DNA of 64,000 bases, taken from contig OY987268.1 in NCBI GenBank assembly GCA_963920665.1, forward strand, positions 18,726,501-18,790,500, given 5' to 3'. The stretch comes from Straminergon stramineum (Eukaryota; Streptophyta; Bryopsida; Hypnales; Calliergonaceae). The notes under the pieces are model-generated. The model saw only the letters and a list, made by a program, of their open reading frames with translations, was not told the origin of the DNA and did not search any database. Positions 34,873-46,182 of this stretch are shown here, one piece after another. The position numbers and the translations under genes are program-made. How positions within the stretch are numbered: the stretch's first letter is position 1; every line of letters starts with the position of its first letter.

Positions 34873-36983
34873 ATAATTGCACTCCTTCATGCATGCATGA
34901 ATTAAGAAAAGATGAAGACAATGGCTCCTCCTTTTACTTTTATTTTGGCTATCTAGGGCATGCTGGTACATTTGAAATTCACTGAAAATTTGTTTTCTTT
35001 TTGGAGATTTTTGATTTTGAACCCCCTATGCATGTGTGATAAGCTCAAACACTTCATAAAAATGATAGACTAAATGGTGGGTGTTCTCCAAATAGTTGCA
35101 ACTGCAACTTAAACCAAATCAAATTACAATAAGGCTAAAAATGTGGAGCAATAGCTTCTAAATGGGCAAGAAACAATCTCTAGTTCTTATGAAGTGAATA
35201 ATTCCTTGGAGAAATATGAACTGGACAAGACCTGCCAATAGCATGCCATAGATGACTGCCATAGTCGTCACATTCTGGTAGTTGGGTGTAAACAACTGCT
35301 GCTCTTTAGTCTTTGGAGAGGTTATTTGTGAGGAGGGTTGGACAATTAGCATGACCCTGGCATCAAATATCAGTGCTAAGTTCAAATCATTCTTTCTCAA
35401 GCCACAAATTCCAAAGAAGAGTGACTCGTTAAAAGCAATGACATATTAACAATGTAAGTTGTTCTATGGGTGCATTTGACATATTATTCATCAGACAGCA
35501 TAGTAAAAAGACAGAATGTTGTTTGGACACTATCAAATGAACATGGCTAAACAATACTTGCTCCCAAGTGTGAATCTAGGGACTAATTAATTGAAATTGA
35601 TGCAAGGGCTTTCTTCTAAGCTAGAATACCTGAGTTGAGACAAGATGTAAGAGGATGCATATCAAAGAACCAACATGCCCGAGGATCAAAGGGTCTTGAA
35701 TACCCTGGCGCGCAAATTCATCCTAGAATTGGCAGACATCAAAGGTGCTAGAAGCTCCTTGTAAAAAGGTTATGGAGGATCCGTCAAGCTTGAGAGAGTG
35801 GAAGGGTACATACCTATTCCTGACATCTAAGGTAGTAGGCTCGAAAATGGCACATCTAAGGAGAAAATCACAACTGTGGAAGAAACAGTGAGCCAAATGA
35901 TTTCCAAATTTTTTTGGTAGGTACACAAATGGAAGAGAAATGCATGACAATTAGAACCATAATTTTCTGACTTAGAATGAATAAGATCTGATTTTTTGAA
36001 GTGAAGAGTGCCTAGGTCACTATTTATGGTTGTAGACTACACCATTAATCAATTTGCATGTGTCGTTGAAAAGAGCACAATAGTTTCAAAATAGTTTAAC
36101 AACTTCCACAGTGTGTTCACAGAAGTTCCAAAATACGTGAATAGGATGTCTTGAGTGCATGGCAATATATCAAATTTTCATATCTTTTTTCTATATATTG
36201 TAGGCCCCACTTTCATTTACATTTACCTCTCCTTTGTCAATGTAATTTCAAATTACCTGTTTATAATTTAACGACACATTTATGTTTGCTGAACGACATA
36301 GAATAGTAGGCCTAAAACATTGTCCATGGTCCTAAAATCACACATATGTTGTCACAATAACCTTCTTCCTAAAATGTGGTCCATTTCAAGAACCACCCAC
36401 ATTGTTTATGGACCCTTTTTAGGGTCGATTCTTAATGCCCACTCCATTTCAAGACCTCCTACTGTAGCTCTTTGCCCAGGCTCCGTTCTTTGTGGAAAAT
36501 TCATTCATTGACCAATGTCAACAGTTTGTACATTTTCAAAAGTGCTGGCCCCTTCAGTCAAAATAATGGCTAATAACCAACCAGGTACTCAAATCCTTAA
36601 GCATTATTCCATTGGCTTTGAACACCCAACAGATTTTGAATCTCATTCGTGATTGCTCGTGATGCATTATGAGAACGGTTATAAAAGTCATCAAATGGTC
36701 GATGCAATATCACATTTGCAACTTCATAGAATAAACTACCAAAAGCTCCAGATGATCCTAGGTCAACAATTGCAAAAATCTACCTCAGAATATGACCATG
36801 TGTTTGAATAAGAATGTTACAAACCTTGTTGGAGGTGGTTTTGGAAATCCTAGAGTGAATTGTTCAATGTCCATTCTTCACAGAACAAGGAACAAGTGTG
36901 TGAATGAAACAACAACCTAAATTATATAAGGTTTGGAATAGACAAGTGCTGGAATAGAAAACTGCAATGTGGGCTCATTACTT
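34873..36983. other. Intergenic with exon-like minus-strand frames
   Basis: 35158-35400 (minus) is open, has mixed codon use, and contains a hydrophobic segment reading MAVIYGMLLAGLVQFIFLQG, probably membrane-spanning. I cannot assign a family. About 35700-36400 (minus) is similar to about 45430-46030 (plus), including a frame reading YQKNLEIIW...SLDVPFSSLLP against YQNKLEIIG...SLDVPFLSLLP. These may be relic exons, but no gene model can be built. Confidence 0.35.
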
Positions 36984-37310
36984 AAGGTAGGAGGTCCATA
37001 AAGTGCCCATTTGAGAGCTGAAACTAAATTTGGGGGACGTGAAACTTATTGAAATATTTTTCAGTAAATTTTTCTTGAAAGACAAGAGGAATTGACATCT
37101 AACCCAAGTTGTCTCATATTTTTGGAGCTTTGTAGAATTAGTTATGAATTTTTGAAGTCAAAATGGTATAGGGATCTAAAACCGCTCACCTCCTCAAATG
37201 TACACTATTGATACATCCCTATAAAGATGAAAAAACCCCATGTACACATAGTGTACATTTGAGGAGGTGTGCGGTTTTAGAGCTTGTGTGGATTTCGAGC
37301 CTCCTACCTT
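36984..37310. repeat. Nested inverted repeat
   Basis: Outer arms AAGGTAGGAGG (36984-36994) and CCTCCTACCTT (37300-37310). Inner arms at 37176-37208 and 37248-37280 are near-perfect inverses (CTAAAACCGCTCACCTCC against GGAGGTGTGCGGTTTTAG). It probably represents a small MITE or fold-back element. Confidence 0.6.
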
Positions 37311-39700
37311 ACCCTTGACCACCACTTCATGATCAGAATGACAATGACAATAACCTAGCCTTTTGGATAAACTTTTATTTGCTCACTGGGATTGTTGGCT
37401 AGTACTTGTGCCAACACACTTGAATTGTTGAGGTGTGATCTTTGAACATATGTACATCACAACAATGAGCATCTCATCAATTGCTGCGAGTAGTAGCATA
37501 CAAATGAATCAACATAGTATTCTTTACAAAGACACCTTGGTGATGTCCAGAATCTTGTAGTAAATTTTATGATACCCTTTCTCCCATCCTTTATATAAGA
37601 ATACAATGGGAAAAAGATTGAGCGATGTATGAAAAAATGATGTAAGTATAAATGGTTGCATATGAGTGTTTGTAGAACCAAGCAAGAAAGACACTTCAAT
37701 TGGTTCTAAGTGAAATTTTTCAAAATTTGTAAATAGAAAGTTAGAGTGCAGTGCTTCACTAGCTAAAAAATGTTATGAAGTGAGTTGTAGACTTTGGTTG
37801 CTAAGTTTCAAATTGATGAGTTCACTCGGGAGCATTAGCAAGACTTTTGATATAGAATTGTGCTCTGTGTACCAGGCTCCTGTTGAAAGATGATTAGGCT
37901 TGGTTGCTTTGCTTTGCCGTATCCTCTAGTGACACCAAATCCTAGTTCCACCCCATCTAACATCAAGTAGAAATCATCTGAATAGGAAAACAAGGTAGCT
38001 AATTGCCAGTGACACAAATAAATATGTATAACTTTTATTTGCCTCTTTCCATTGAGCACTAAGTTGCTGATCCAATATAGAAATATATCCCCCAATTATA
38101 TGTCACTATGGCTTGTGTTATGCTTCTTGGCACTATTTACAATGTCAAGTACTGTAAGATTTATCTTTTACAAAATAGAGCATGATCATGAATTTTTAAG
38201 GGGTAGAAGCATGAAAAAAGAAATAACTATAGAAGTTTTTAGGCTAAATTTTTTTTGATGGCGCTTAAGAAAAAGAATCAAAGAAGGATGACGCTCAAGA
38301 TAAATGGTTTAAATCTTTTTAATGGGCAAGTGAACAACTCCCTCCTACCCATTGCCTAATGCATTGAGAGTCCCCCTTCATGCCTCCCGTGATGTAAGAG
38401 CCCTAGTTGGGGCTCTACCTTTGCCTTTAGGACAAGGCTCTCATATCATAGGAGATAGACTAGGAGGCCTCTGACTAATATATATAATCCTCAATGTAAA
38501 GCCTCAGTAATTGACAAGATCAAGGTTGTCCATGTCACATTATGACGTCAAGATGCCTAAATGGATGCCATGATCCAAATTCAAAATCTATTGTAATAAA
38601 CTATATAGAAGGAGATTGGGAGGGAGATACCAGGGGTATAATATTTCAATGTGTAACAATACCCCCCCAAAACTCCCAATCTCCTTGTGATGGTAACTAT
38701 TTGAATGGAATGTCATAAAACTATCTAGAAAGAATTACATAAATTGAATCATTTTAATATGTTAAAAGATGATAATACATTTGATTTCCATCCATGATTC
38801 TTATTAAATAGTGAAAAATTAAGTTCTAAAGTGTTTCAAGTTTCGAGTTTAGGGTTTCAAGTTGTCTAGATTTTAATGGAATCTTCACATGACATCATGA
38901 TGTGAATACTCCATGTTATGTCATGATAGACAAGTAGACAACACTTGACAAAATTCAATGTCTTTATTCAACAATCTTGTCACAATTTACTAAACATATG
39001 CATTCATTCCTTAAAACTATGGGCCTCATCATCCTAATGCAATTGTTATCAACACTTCTCACATTCTCATTGAACATCAAAGCTTCTACATTTCCAAGTC
39101 AATATTGAGTCTTTCCCCTTGTGTAGAATACTTAAAGCATGCAACTCAAGGAATGCCATTCAAAGCACATGCAAGTGTGTAGTATGTTGTACACCAACCC
39201 AAGAAGTGTACACTATTGCTACAAATATTCTCTCAATAGAAAACATACATTGGTTGTCTCTTCAACAATACTCTAATCCAAGAATTACGTACAAAATAAT
39301 TGCAAATACTATGGACACTTTAGAATTGTTGACCAAATTAATTGCAGCACTTCTAAGGCTCTTATTTACTTTTATTCTACCAACTTCATGTCATCATATT
39401 TTGTGTCACAATCTAGTAAGCCCCCCAAATAGATGCTTTGCCTTATCAAATTGGTCGGTTTGCTTCAAATTTCTCCCCTTATGATGCCTTAAATCCTACA
39501 TCATCAATTCCAAATCTTTTGCTCTTCATGAAAGGAAACTTGACTCATATGCATTGAATGTCAATTTCATTAAATTGGCGATAGTCTATTACTTTGGTGT
39601 GTTTCAAGTCACTTGGCCTAAAACCCACATCTTTACATTGGATACCCTAAACCAAAAGTTCGGACCAAAACAAATTTCATTATTGTTTTATAAATTTTTT
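37311..39700. other. Intergenic, one hairpin, no gene model
   Basis: Minus frames 37457-37699 and 37835-38095 are open with varied composition but no recognised domain. A perfect 14-base inverted repeat, AAGGAGATTGGGAG (38609-38622) / CTCCCAATCTCCTT (38673-38686), forms a hairpin. A frame at 39119-39484 is unsupported. An isolated MITE end (TTTCATTAAATTGGCGATAG) lies at about 39567. Confidence 0.35.
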
Positions 39701-39714
39701 TAAAGTACTTTTAA

Positions 39715-40400
39715 GATGCAATAAGAAATACAATTTAAAATGCAATAAATAACAAGGAGAAAGAACTAAGATGCAACGAGAAGCAACAAGAAATACAATT
39801 TAAGATGCAAGAAAATGCAACAAATAACAAGAAAAAGCAAGAATGAAAAAGTAACAAGAAATACAAGTTAAAATGCATCAAGAAAAAATGAAAAGGAAGA
39901 ACTAGAAAGCAACAAGAGACAAGAATTAGGAAGCAAAAATTAAGATGTAACAAGAGGAAACTAGAACCAAGGAGTAAAAACCACTACTAGAAAATTCAAT
40001 TTTTCTATTGTTTTGGTCGTGTTGATTTGGTTCACTTTTTTGTTGATTTGGACAAAAAATCGATCAAATCAACAAAAAAGTTAACCAAATCAATGTGACT
40101 GAAACAGCAAAAAAAATTGAATTTTCTAGTAGTGAACTAAGAAGCAAGAAGAGGCAAGAACTAGGAAGTTTGAATTAAAAAGTAACAAGAAGAAACTACA
40201 AGCAAGAATAAAAAAGTAAGAAGCAACAAAAAGTAAGAACTAGGAAATAAGAATTAAGAAGTAATAAGAAGAAACTAGAAGCAAGGATCAAGAACTAAAA
40301 AGTAACAAAATGTAAGAACTAAGAAGCAAGAAGAAGCAAGAGCTAAAAAACAACAAGAAACACAATGCAAGAAGCAACAAAAAACAAAGAAGAAGAAGAA
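39715..40400. repeat. T-poor, AAG/CAA-rich low-complexity tract
   Basis: Words such as AAGATGCAACAAGAA, GAAGCAAGAAC and AAGTAACAAGAAG recur irregularly for almost 700 bases with very little T on this strand. The tract is interrupted by the CACTA MITE at 39982-40134. Confidence 0.75.
39979..40137. mobile_element. CACTA-type MITE with AAC target duplication
   Basis: It begins CACTACTAGAAAATTCAATT and ends in the inverse, AATTGAATTTTCTAGTAGTG. CACTA termini and a 3-base target duplication define the CACTA (En/Spm) superfamily; here AAC (39979-39981) and AAC (40135-40137) flank the 153-base element. The interior is itself palindromic around TTGATTTGG / CCAAATCAA. Confidence 0.85.
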
Positions 40401-41025
40401 TTGGCAACTAAGGTTTTAAAACCCTAGTCATGTGACTTGTCCAAATCATACACACCACTTTCTTTAGTCATGTGACTCATTAAATATGACTATACTAAGC
40501 ATAAGCAATTTAGCTATTTTAACAACAAAATTTGCTATAAAGTGAATATATGTTGCAATACAATTCTACAAAATGTCTAAAGGGGAGTTGCAAGGCCTTA
40601 AACACCTATAGTTATGGCAAAAAAAACACAACTAAGTAAATGTCCTATATCAATTAAAGTATTTATGTCCATGCAAAAGTATTTGATAGAAGTACTATTT
40701 AAAAGCATTTTTGAATTTGAAAAAGGGATTATGTTTTTATAGTCTATATCCTTGTAAGAACATTCAAATAACCATCTTTTAATTACAATACAATCATGTG
40801 TATCACTAAGAACCTCAATCTTCATATGAATAATTTTGTGACTTCTAAATGGCCCTATAGAGACCTTCTATAAATATAGCTTATATGACATTGTAAAGAA
40901 CCTTTCTAAGAAAGAGACAAACTTCTAAATACATGATATATGTGAGTGTTTTATCTTTATCCTTGAGATAAAGCAAACACAACTATATTTTTTTGTTGTT
41001 GGGCTTTAAATCCTAAGTTGAATAT
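40401..41025. other. AT-rich stretch, no gene seen
   Basis: No supported coding frame or recognised repeat. Confidence 0.4.
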
Positions 41026-41614
41026 TTAACCCCTAAAGGACCAAGTGTTTGTTCAAGGTACGCAAGAAATCTTGGGTAGGTTCCTACAAAGTCATTTTTG
41101 ATTGGATGTCCATGAAATTTGGACATAATGTGTAACTATATATGGGCTTCTTGAAAATCTAATTTTTTTTTTTGACCGGGTGACCAGATCAAAAGTTATA
41201 TTGCCTTGAACTTTGTAGGCAGCTCATGCAGCTTCAAGCAACATGTGCAAAACTCTTCCTTTGATTTTGAAATTTGGTGTATGTCTAGCTTACATGATAA
41301 AAGATGAAAATGTCCAAAAAAATAACTATGTTTAGTATAAGAATCTCATTGTAGAAGGAATTAAAATTTGAAGGCCCTGTCGGACAAGGTTGGAAAATAA
41401 CTTTTTCACCTAAATTCAAACGTTATAATCTTTCAATCCGTGTAGTCAAAGTTTCTAAAAAAATTTCCACATGTTCCCAAAGAAGTCTAGTACAAATTTG
41501 TAAGGTTGAATTTTGAAAAAAACCCTTGTTTTATCATTTTTTTCTTGCCGCCCCAGAAAGTGGTAGTTTTTGACAATTTCTACCTGAAATGTGCCTCGGT
41601 CCTTTAAGGGTTAA
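41026..41614 (+). mobile_element. TTAA-flanked element, copy C (second subfamily)
   Basis: TTAA 41026-41029 followed by CCCCTAAAGGACCAAG; right end CGGTCCTTTAAGGG followed by TTAA 41611-41614. The 581-base interior differs from copies A and D. Its 3' half matches 58690-59002 (ATCTCATTGTAGAAGGAATT against ATCTCATTTTAGAAGGAATT). Confidence 0.7.
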
Positions 41615-43419
41615 GTATTGTTCAATGGGCAATCTAAGCAATGAATTTTTTTTTCTAATGATAAACTATACGTGGTTTACATTTAAACTAAAACACACAC
41701 AAACTATAGAAGTTAGAGGTTTTAGATGGTTTTGGCCAATCTAGGCCAAAACTCTAGACCTCCAAATCCAAGTTGAGAAATTTAAAAATTTGTTAGTGTA
41801 AGTTATAAAGCATTGCATGCCTATTCTAATATTGTAAAGATATTTATAATGGATTTTTTTTAGCAAAGAATATAGATGGATGAAGGTGTGTCTCTAATTC
41901 ATCTTCCAAGATTTCATCCAACATTTTCTTTTACCCTATAATTCTAAATTCATTTTTACTTTCAAAATCGGATTCTAAATGTCCCTAAATTTCAAATTTT
42001 CTTTTTGACTTGAATAAGATGAACTTTGATATGTTTTATCCAAAACTAACACCATAGATCATCCAATTTCATCGTACTCTATCTTTCATAATTTTTTTCT
42101 ATTTTTTAAAGTGTGATATGTTAATATAGTAGAATTCTCTATAAATTAACTAATTGATCTTGAATTCAAAATTGGATTAAATAAATTCTTAGAGGTTTGA
42201 TCTAAACCTCTAATTAATAGTGCAACTATAGTTTCTATAAGAAGAGAAAAAAATAAGTGCCAAATTTAAGGACATGCCTTGGAATTTGTTCCCACCACAT
42301 CCCCATTCTTCAACATGTATATTGTAATTATATCATGACGTCTTCTTTAATCCATTTTTGTTGTGTTTTTTATGTTTTTGTATATAATTTAAATAACAAT
42401 TTTTACAACAAAGGGTATAAATTAGATATATGATTTAATTCTTTTTTTTCAATCTATATCTTTCTACTTCATGCTCTTAACATTCTCCAAATTATTTTCA
42501 ATACTTTTTGTTTTTTTCCTTCATTTTTTGGTATAATCTAGAATTGCAATTTTTGACTACTATTACTACTAATTGATTTTTAATTGCTCTAGGAATCAAA
42601 CAATTGTAATGACATTAACCTCATGAGTGCTAACTAAATATATACTTAAGACTTTAAAACTTCATTTGATCAACTAATTATATTATAATTAACAATCTTT
42701 GCTTAATACATAGTCAAATCCCTATAAGGGGATCAAATTAGTCTTCTAACCATGTTTAAAGCTTCAAGTAGCAACTTAAAACCTATGGTTCTTCTTCAAA
42801 CACTTAGAGACTCTCAACACAAATCGCACTCCTCACTTACTTTTGCTCCATGGCCACTTGGGTATGAATTTTTCTCACACTCTTCTTTCTTCTCTTTGGA
42901 TTAGATTTTTCCCAATCTTCAAGTAATTTTTCTAAATTCTATAGCCTTCAGTCTACATCACTAGTTTCAGTGCATTAAATTTCATTTTGTATTAGCCATT
43001 ACAATAAATTAGCATAATTAGCCAATCCCATAGCAAGTTCCAATAGTGGGTTAAGGCAAACCCAATTTCTATCTTGGGTTCTAAGGTTTAGTCCCACCTT
43101 GGTGCTTTGGTTTGTCCATAGGCTTTTATTCTTCTCTAATTTTTTCTTAAATCCTCCAATAAAAATTCACTTTCTCCTATTATTAATTATTTTATTCCTC
43201 TTTGTTTGTTTTCTAATTCCTATGAAAATTTTAAATATATTAATTAAAATATAAACATGTGCCACCCCCAATTATTTGGACATTAATTTTGTAATAGACA
43301 CATTATACAAAAAAAATATATTTTAATAGGCATTAAACAAAGTCATGCCTTAATCCCAAGGAATGGCCTCTAGGGGCAAAATATAAAAGACCTATCTTAG
43401 ATTGCGCACCTTTTCCTTA
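41615..43419. other. AT-rich intergenic stretch
   Basis: No gene and no clear repeat boundaries seen. Confidence 0.4.
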
Positions 43420-43800
43420 GGTTTCTCCCAAAGAAAAAAAATAATGACCAAACAAATATGTCTACAAAATATGACTAAATTGAAATTATGACTAGCAAAT
43501 ATGACTTAGCACTTTCCAAATATATTCCCCACCCAAATTTTCTTTAAGCTATCCAAAAGAAAAAAAATGTGACTATCATATAAATATGATTGTAAAATAT
43601 GACTAAACTAAAATTATAACTAGCAAATATATGACTTAGCTCTCTCTAAATATATTCCTTGAACAAATTTTCTTCAAGCTGCCCAAAAGAAGAAAAATGT
43701 GACTATCATATAAATATGACTACAAAATATGATTGAAGCAAAAATATGACTAATAAATATAACTATGCATTCCCAAAACATATTCCCTATGAAGCTCTAT
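43420..43800. repeat. Tandem repeat of about 130 bases, about three degenerate copies
   Basis: GACTTAGC occurs at 43503 and 43633, each inside the same order of words (AAATATGACTA, CTAGCAAATAT, TATTCC, CAAATTTTCTT, CAAAAGAA). A third copy around 43760 is eroded. The motif AATATGACTA recurs to 43960. Confidence 0.6.
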
Positions 43801-44089
43801 GAAGTATTTTGGCATTCCCAATGAACATATACTATATACCTACAACATATAAGGCCAAAACATCACTAGTAGTCATATTTTTCTTCAAAGAATTGGCCTC
43901 CAAAAATATGACTACGAATAGTTGCAAGTCATCTTAAGTCATATTTTCAGTCATAAAACACCCGTTTTGTTGTGGTCAGTGGAAGGTATTCCTCAACAAA
44001 AGATAAAACTAATATGCTAATAACTTTTGGAAGAATTTGAGAATTGTTAATTCTAATGTTGAGGATGTTCTAGTATGCAAATAATCTTT

Positions 44090-44511
44090 ATTTTTTATTT
44101 GAGAAATTTCAAAGTTGAGAGCAAATGACCACTTTATATGTTTTGGTCTACATTGCTTGCAAAATAAAACTTCTAACAATTTTTTCTTTACTACTTGGAA
44201 TTGATTGGTTTGAATGTTTTTGAATAGATAAGAATCATTCTCAATCTATCTAAACAATGCAACAAAAATAATAATAATTTTTTGAGAATATATTTTTGCT
44301 TCACGGTTTGACAATTTAATAAAAAAAATCTTCTCACTTTTGCTATATTTATTAGATTGAATGTTGTGTAACATAGCTTGACACATAGATCATGATGAGT
44401 AGAATCCATTTTTTTAAGAACTCATGCAAAAGTTCTAAATTATGAAGTCAGTAGAGCCTGTTTGAGTACTCAAAAAACCCAAAGTGGACTCTTTGGTCCT
44501 TTAGGGATTAA
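44090..44511 (+). mobile_element. TTAA element, copy G, right part only
   Basis: The right terminus TTTGGTCCTTTAGGGA meets TTAA at 44508-44511. The body from about 44090 resembles 50980-51340 (GAATGGTTTGAATGTTTTTGAATAG-like phrases). No left terminus was found, so it is truncated or diverged. Confidence 0.45.
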
Positions 44512-44682
44512 GTATGATCGATGATGGAGAACCCTTCCATGTAAGACAAAGTACAAATGTTCATCCTTGGAAATTTTGTGCAAAAGAGAAGGTCTTGCAA
44601 CATAATATTTATTGTTTTGAAAGATTAGAGACCTCTCAAATTAACCATGTCCATTTAGGTTGGTTTAAGTGCCATCATTGAT

Positions 44683-45018
44683 AAAACAACAATTTCCATT
44701 AAAATGAGAGTAAGAATGTTTCTAAAATTGAAACTATTTACGACTATAGGTTGAATTGACCTAAATAGTTTGAAAAGACAAGCTTGATTTGTTTTTTTAG
44801 GTCAAATTGACCTAAATAGATCGAAAAGACAAACAAACTAGTTAGGTCGATTCGACCAAAATAGTCAAATCTAAGCTTGTTTTTTCAAACTATCTAAGTC
44901 AATTCAACCTAAATAGTCAAATCCATCTTGTCTTTTCAAACTATTTAGGTTGAGTCGACCTAAATAGCCTCAATTTTGAAAACATTCTTACTCTCATTTT
45001 AGTAGAAATTGTTGTTTT
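44683..45018. mobile_element. 336-base fold-back element with internal GGTCAATTGACC-type palindromes
   Basis: The arms start AAAACAACAATTTCC and end in the inverse GAAATTGTTGTTTT, then continue as inverse sequence (ATGAGAGTAAGAATG / CATTCTTACTCTCAT). Between them, units such as AGGTTGAATTGACCTAAATA and TAGGTCGATTCGACC repeat in both orientations, so nearly the whole element could fold on itself. Confidence 0.7.
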
Positions 45019-45177
45019 TCCAAAAAAAATTCATTGTCAATTTATTTCATGCTCTTCTACCTCTCAAATTAAGAGAATTCTCTCGATATAATAAATATTG
45101 TGCAGTGCACAATAGTTTAACCTCCACCCACTAATTAAGAGTTTTTAGCTCTTGGCTTCTTTATAGTACACGATTCC

Positions 45178-45340
45178 CACTTAGGGCTTGTTTACACTAA
45201 AAAAATTGGGTTGGAGTCCAAAGAAATGGAGTGATTTGATTGGAAGATAGCTATGGTACCAACCCAAAGAGATCCAATCAAAACACTCCATTTCTTTGGG
45301 TTCCAACCCAAAATTTTTTAGTGTAAACATGTCCTAAGTG
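45178..45340. mobile_element. 163-base MITE, PIF/Harbinger- or Stowaway-like
   Basis: The left end TTAGGGCTTGTTTACACTAA and right end TTAGTGTAAACATGTCCTAA are inverted. The arms continue (GGGTTGGAGTCCAAAGAAAT against ATTTCTTTGGGTTCCAACCC) with a loop of only about 50 bases. Flanking TA or TTA/TAA makes the superfamily uncertain. Confidence 0.65.
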
Positions 45341-45429
45341 TCAGTAGCCAAAACTTATGGATGATTTTATTTTGCACTATAGGAGGAGGTCCTTAAATGG
45401 AGTGGGAATTTTGAAGCAACTATAGGAGT

Positions 45430-46030
45430 GGCATATATACAGAGCATGTGGTTGTTGAAATGGACACCATTTTTTGAGGTAGGAAAATGTGACTGCAAGT
45501 GCATGATTTTAGGACAATGAGCAATGCTTTTGGACTATTATTATGTGTGATTCACTAATCAGGAATGCATCATTTCATTGTGAACACAAAATTGAAGATG
45601 ACAATAAGAAAGAAATGATAAATATAAATTTCAAGGTACAAATATTGCTTGCTTGATTTAAGACACTCTATTCCCACATTATGAAGCTTTCTTGAACATA
45701 GTGAGCACCCACTTCATCTATTTTTGGACCGATCTACTCTTTTCAAAAGCACATGTTAATTCATTACTACTGAAGTCTATGACCATCAATGGCGACCAAC
45801 AGACTCTTTGCTTTGGAAAATTGTATCAAATTCATTCTAAATCAAAAAATTACAATTTAAATTGTAGTTTGTTTCTTTTTCATTTCTTTGTCTACCAAAA
45901 CAAATTGGAAATCATTGGCCAGCCAGTTTCTTCCACACATCTGTTTTTCTCCTTAGATGTGCCATTCTTGAGCCTTCTACCTTCTGACCACTGACTCGTC
46001 CATCCTTAAGCTACAGGATCGTTCTAGCAA
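45430..46030 (+). repeat. Segment duplicated, inverted, at about 35700-36400
   Basis: Shared phrases include GTGATTTTAGGACCATG (minus, near 36320-36340) against GCATGATTTTAGGACAATG, and the coding-like words of the frame 45692-45994 (LEIIG...SLDVPFLSLLP). It may be a relic exon or an unclassified repeat. Confidence 0.4.
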
Positions 46031-46182
46031 GGAGAATCCATCGATCTTCCTCGGGTTGCAGGTTGTTGTTCAACTCAACTTCTTCCCAGTCCTCAGCTTA
46101 ATTTACATTACGTTACAATTGTCGACATACAATAGTTGTGTCCCCATCAGTTGTTGGGAAGGCAAGAGGATTGCAATATTTT

